A DNA stretch of 64,000 nt from Musa acuminata AAA Group. Taxonomy: Eukaryota; Streptophyta; Magnoliopsida; Zingiberales; Musaceae. A program made the translations under genes and the position numbers. The stretch is from the NCBI RefSeq assembly GCF_036884655.1, contig NC_088348.1:27854001-27918000 (forward strand), given 5' to 3'. Shown in pieces: positions 61,075 to 64,000 of the stretch. The notes under the pieces are model-generated. The model did not search any database. It was not told the origin of the DNA and saw only the letters and a program-made list of their open reading frames with translations. Positions within the stretch are counted from its first letter, which is position 1. The number at the start of each line of letters is the position of its first letter.

Positions 61075-63120
61075 TCATAAACTAAGGCCCTTATCTTGTG
61101 GAGAATTGGTGCCTCCAAAGTTTATTACCCTTTCTCTTGCAACAGAAAGATCATAGTACTTGCTTCCATCACTAGAGTTACTTGATCCAGCATCTTCATG
61201 CTCATTAGGCCAAGTGCTTTCTCCAAAGGATGGAGGCGAAGGCAGTCCCAGCCGCAGAGACAAGTCCCATCCGATTTTGGATGTCTCCATATGTGTCGAA
61301 TCAGCCTTCGAGGCACCAATGTTGCTGCCAATGGGGCTCTCTGTGAAACTGATCTCAGCCTCATCAGGGGACTCAGCACATCGCATAGTGGCAGTTGCCA
61401 TGTGATGTCTTGGGCCTTGAGTGATCTGAAAATGCTGACCGGAAACCACGTCACGTCGACTGTCACTGTAATACAATGGATACACTCCTGCCAAATTCGG
61501 ACAGGTATAGCTCGCTAATGGAACAGAAACTCTTTCTTGGCAATAGGCAGAAGGCTTGATGGAGATAGGACACTCAGTTCTGTTGAAAACAGAGGAGTTT
61601 ATATGGCCCCCAGATACACCGGAATTGTTGAACTTCACCTCTGGAATACTGCTACAAGTCATATTTGGGGGTCTAAACACGGCAGTGTACCAGGATGGAA
61701 ACTCCGAAGCAGAGGTCTGTAGTTTGCCTTGGTTATGTTTTTTCTGCAACATGGACTCTAGGCTGTTACTGTCAGAGATTTTCAGAGAGGCAGTTCTGTT
61801 ATCATTGGCCACGGGACTAAGATAGCACACTGGGTTGCTGCGGTGCTGGCTCTTTGAAACTCTTCTAGGAATGCAACCCAGATTAAGTGCCGCTGACAAG
61901 AGAGACAACAAAACAAGAAACATAAATTATGATCACAATATTCCCTGTTTGATATCATGAAATTGCATCTGTTGTGATGTTGTATGTGTGTGTGCACATG
62001 CCTACGTCAGCAGATTTCTAATATCAAGTTCTTTGGTTAATAAATGAAAGACCAACAAACCTCCAGTAACGGCATCTCTAAATGTGCTATGGTCTCAGAG
62101 CCAACAGTATAGAAGATAATAAAAACTAACACTAACAACAATGGCATTTCAGCAGAAAAAAAAACTGAGAAAGAAAAACAGAGTCATGAGCAGAAGTAGG
62201 GCTTGGGAAGTAATACCTTCAATACAAGGTTGCAAGAGATCTCCACTCTCCGTACCATCTTCCTTGCGAATGATAGTGTCGATAGCATCATTGACTCGAT
62301 CCCGTAGTGTCTTGAGGTCCACATACTCTGCCTGCATTACCCACCACCCAAGAGACAGCACAATAAAATAACACATGTTTAGACCATTTTTGTAGTCTTG
62401 TAGATTTATTCATTTGATTTATAAGTGTCTTTTCATTTGATCTTATTGGTTTTTTCATTGATGCAAGTGTTTTCTTGTTTTATATAGTAGTGCAATTTCA
62501 TTGGTGCAGATATTGTAATTTCATGGTAAAATACTAAACTGTCAAATGACATAGAGAGAAGGCAGGAAGGATAAGTAAAAAAAAAAAAAACATATAATGT
62601 CAACTGAGACTTTCAAATTTTTTGAAATGAATGGGAAAGTATCTTTCTGTTTGCATTTTCCCTAAAGAAAAACTAGAAAATGGTTGGGAACTGAAAAGTG
62701 CATACCTCAGAGTTGGCTTTGGAGTACATTATCTCCTCAGCCTTGAGAACAACAAAGGGGAGCTTCTCCTGAAATTCCTTGTTTTTCCTGGTGGCAGGGC
62801 TGTGCACGTCATTCGCCACTCTGAAAGAAAAGTAATAGCAGCACTAAGAATTGTAGTAAGGATGCATGACCATCAATCAACATCGAAATCTGCTGTTGTT
62901 CATGGGAAGGTCGGTCATGGCACACAAATAGACACAAACAATACATATACATACAGATATGTCAACAAAAAAAAAAAGGAAAAAAAAAACTTAACAGAGG
63001 CAGATAAAGGGTTGTGGACCTGAAGATCTCTTGAATGATGGACCCACGTATTGGTTGGTGCCTGTCACTGTGCCAAGCACGCCTCACACACTCATAAGGT
63101 CTCGGTCCTGGCCTCGGCAT
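61075..63120 (-). CDS. Conserved plant protein, probably KIX-like (transcription-related)
   Basis: Four exons on the minus strand: 63120-63020, 62820-62706, 62331-62217 and 61892-61075, totalling 1149 bp and 382 residues with matching phases. The N terminus reads MPRPGPRPYECVRRAWHSDR then QPIRGSIIQEIFR. It is followed by a helical region to about residue 110 (FVVLKAEEIMYSKANSEAEY, LKTLRDRVNDAIDTIIRKED, LLQPCIEAALNLGCIPRR). I remember this block as strongly conserved in plants and compared to the KIX domain of coactivators, but I am not sure of that. The remaining 270 residues are serine-rich and look disordered, with a conserved-looking patch WDLSLRLGLPSP near the end. Its LSLRLGL core fits an LxLxL repression motif. 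No signal peptide or membrane segment. Function is inferred only. Confidence 0.8.
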
Positions 63121-64000
63121 CTTTTCACCTCCTCTCTCTTTCTTTACCACATCATTGTTTAATCCACAAGTCCAATCCCCTGAGTAGCAAGGAACAATTA
63201 TAAGATGTAAATACAACAAAAAGTGGGCAAAAAGGAGCTTATATTTTGATTTTTGAATTGAGTCTCAATTTTTTCACATGTAGATTCATGTGAAAAAACA
63301 CTCCATTTTGTAATAACACATCAGTCTAAGAAGAGAAAGGAAATGTAGATTGTGAAGTCAAACCCAACACAACAGATAGATGTTCTTTGTTGGTTATCAA
63401 AATTGTGCTCCAGACATAATTAGCAAATCATTGTTTACCTACTTCTCCATCAGGTGCAAGTCAGATAATATACATTGTGATGAATGTTTTGTGTTGGAAA
63501 ACCATTTTATAAGTTACATTTTTTTGTTTACATTTTAGCCAAGCATAAATGCCAGTGTAAAATAAAATCTTGAACACAATATGAGATAACCATAATTTTT
63601 CAACCTATTATTGGCAAGATACGTAGGGGCATAAAACGAGATGATGAATTGGCAAATAAAAACAACCTATCAAAAAGATGGAAAGAGATGAAAGAGGACA
63701 GACAGGAAGATGGGAGGCAAAATATACAACCGGGACCATTCAAAAGTAAAGCAGTCATGGCAGATAAACATAATAACTCACAGGTCAAAGATCTCGAAAG
63801 GAAAGCATTATTACATCTAAGAATCTAAAAAGATCACTAGTTATCCAGCCTTTAACCCAAAATTTATGCTTCAATGGCATCTTCGACGACAAAAGCAATC
63901 ATCATGTCTTACTTGGCCCTTAGATGTTAAGAGTAGAGTTAATTCCATGATATACACATTGTCTCTAAGAAAACACATGTCAAACATCTGAAGAGCTTAA
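63121..64000. other. 5' flank of the KIX-like gene
   Basis: Probably leader and promoter of the minus-strand gene, AT-rich. The frame 63600-63788 (minus) has no family match. Nothing else recognised before the window ends. Confidence 0.55.

Overview
The window is nuclear DNA from a flowering plant. The genes have many GT-AG introns, untranslated leader introns are common, intergenic DNA is AT-rich and full of microsatellites, and plant-only families are present (XTH, KANADI, WRKY, RCD1/SRO, TOL). Gene content and style suggest a non-grass monocot, possibly the banana family; that placement is a guess. No operon, CRISPR array, phage or rRNA/tRNA gene was seen. All coordinates come from reading splice sites by eye, and every model below keeps an open frame across its junctions.

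Layout. 1-6.1 kb: AT-rich, gene-free, with local duplications. 6.1-7.7 kb (-): xyloglucan endotransglucosylase/hydrolase. 8.9-13.1 kb (+): decayed Ty1/copia retrotransposon whose 3' LTR lies just upstream of a KANADI transcription factor gene (13.5-15.7 kb, +). 15.7-20.1 kb: gene-free and rich in CT/GA microsatellites. 20.2-23.3 kb (-): RCD1/SRO-type inactive PARP. 29.0-33.4 kb (+): TOL1-type VHS-GAT protein. These two are head to head, each with a leader intron, around a promoter holding two palindromic G-boxes. Most of the TOL1 leader intron is a shrunken Ty3/gypsy element. 34.4-35.9 kb (-): 6-phosphogluconate dehydrogenase pseudogene that still seems to have its leader intron and promoter. 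40.1-42.2 kb (+): WRKY22/29-type factor with a three-unit tandem repeat in its proximal promoter. 46.6-50.0 kb (-): plastid ribosomal protein L18, head to head with a small coiled-coil protein (50.8-51.3 kb, +). 52.2-58.0 kb (-): divergent SEC23-family COPII protein, with a related gypsy LTR fragment in its leader intron. 61.1-63.1 kb (-): conserved plant protein, probably KIX-like.

The genes do not form a pathway; they are ordinary neighbours in cell-wall remodelling, leaf polarity, stress signalling, endosomal sorting, defence transcription, plastid translation and ER export. The most noteworthy signals are structural: related gypsy LTRs lying sense in the leader introns of two unrelated genes, the reduplicated TATA-like promoter segment before the WRKY gene, the copia LTR facing KANADI, and the pseudogene that keeps gene architecture. 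I found no clear sign of a wholly new biological system.
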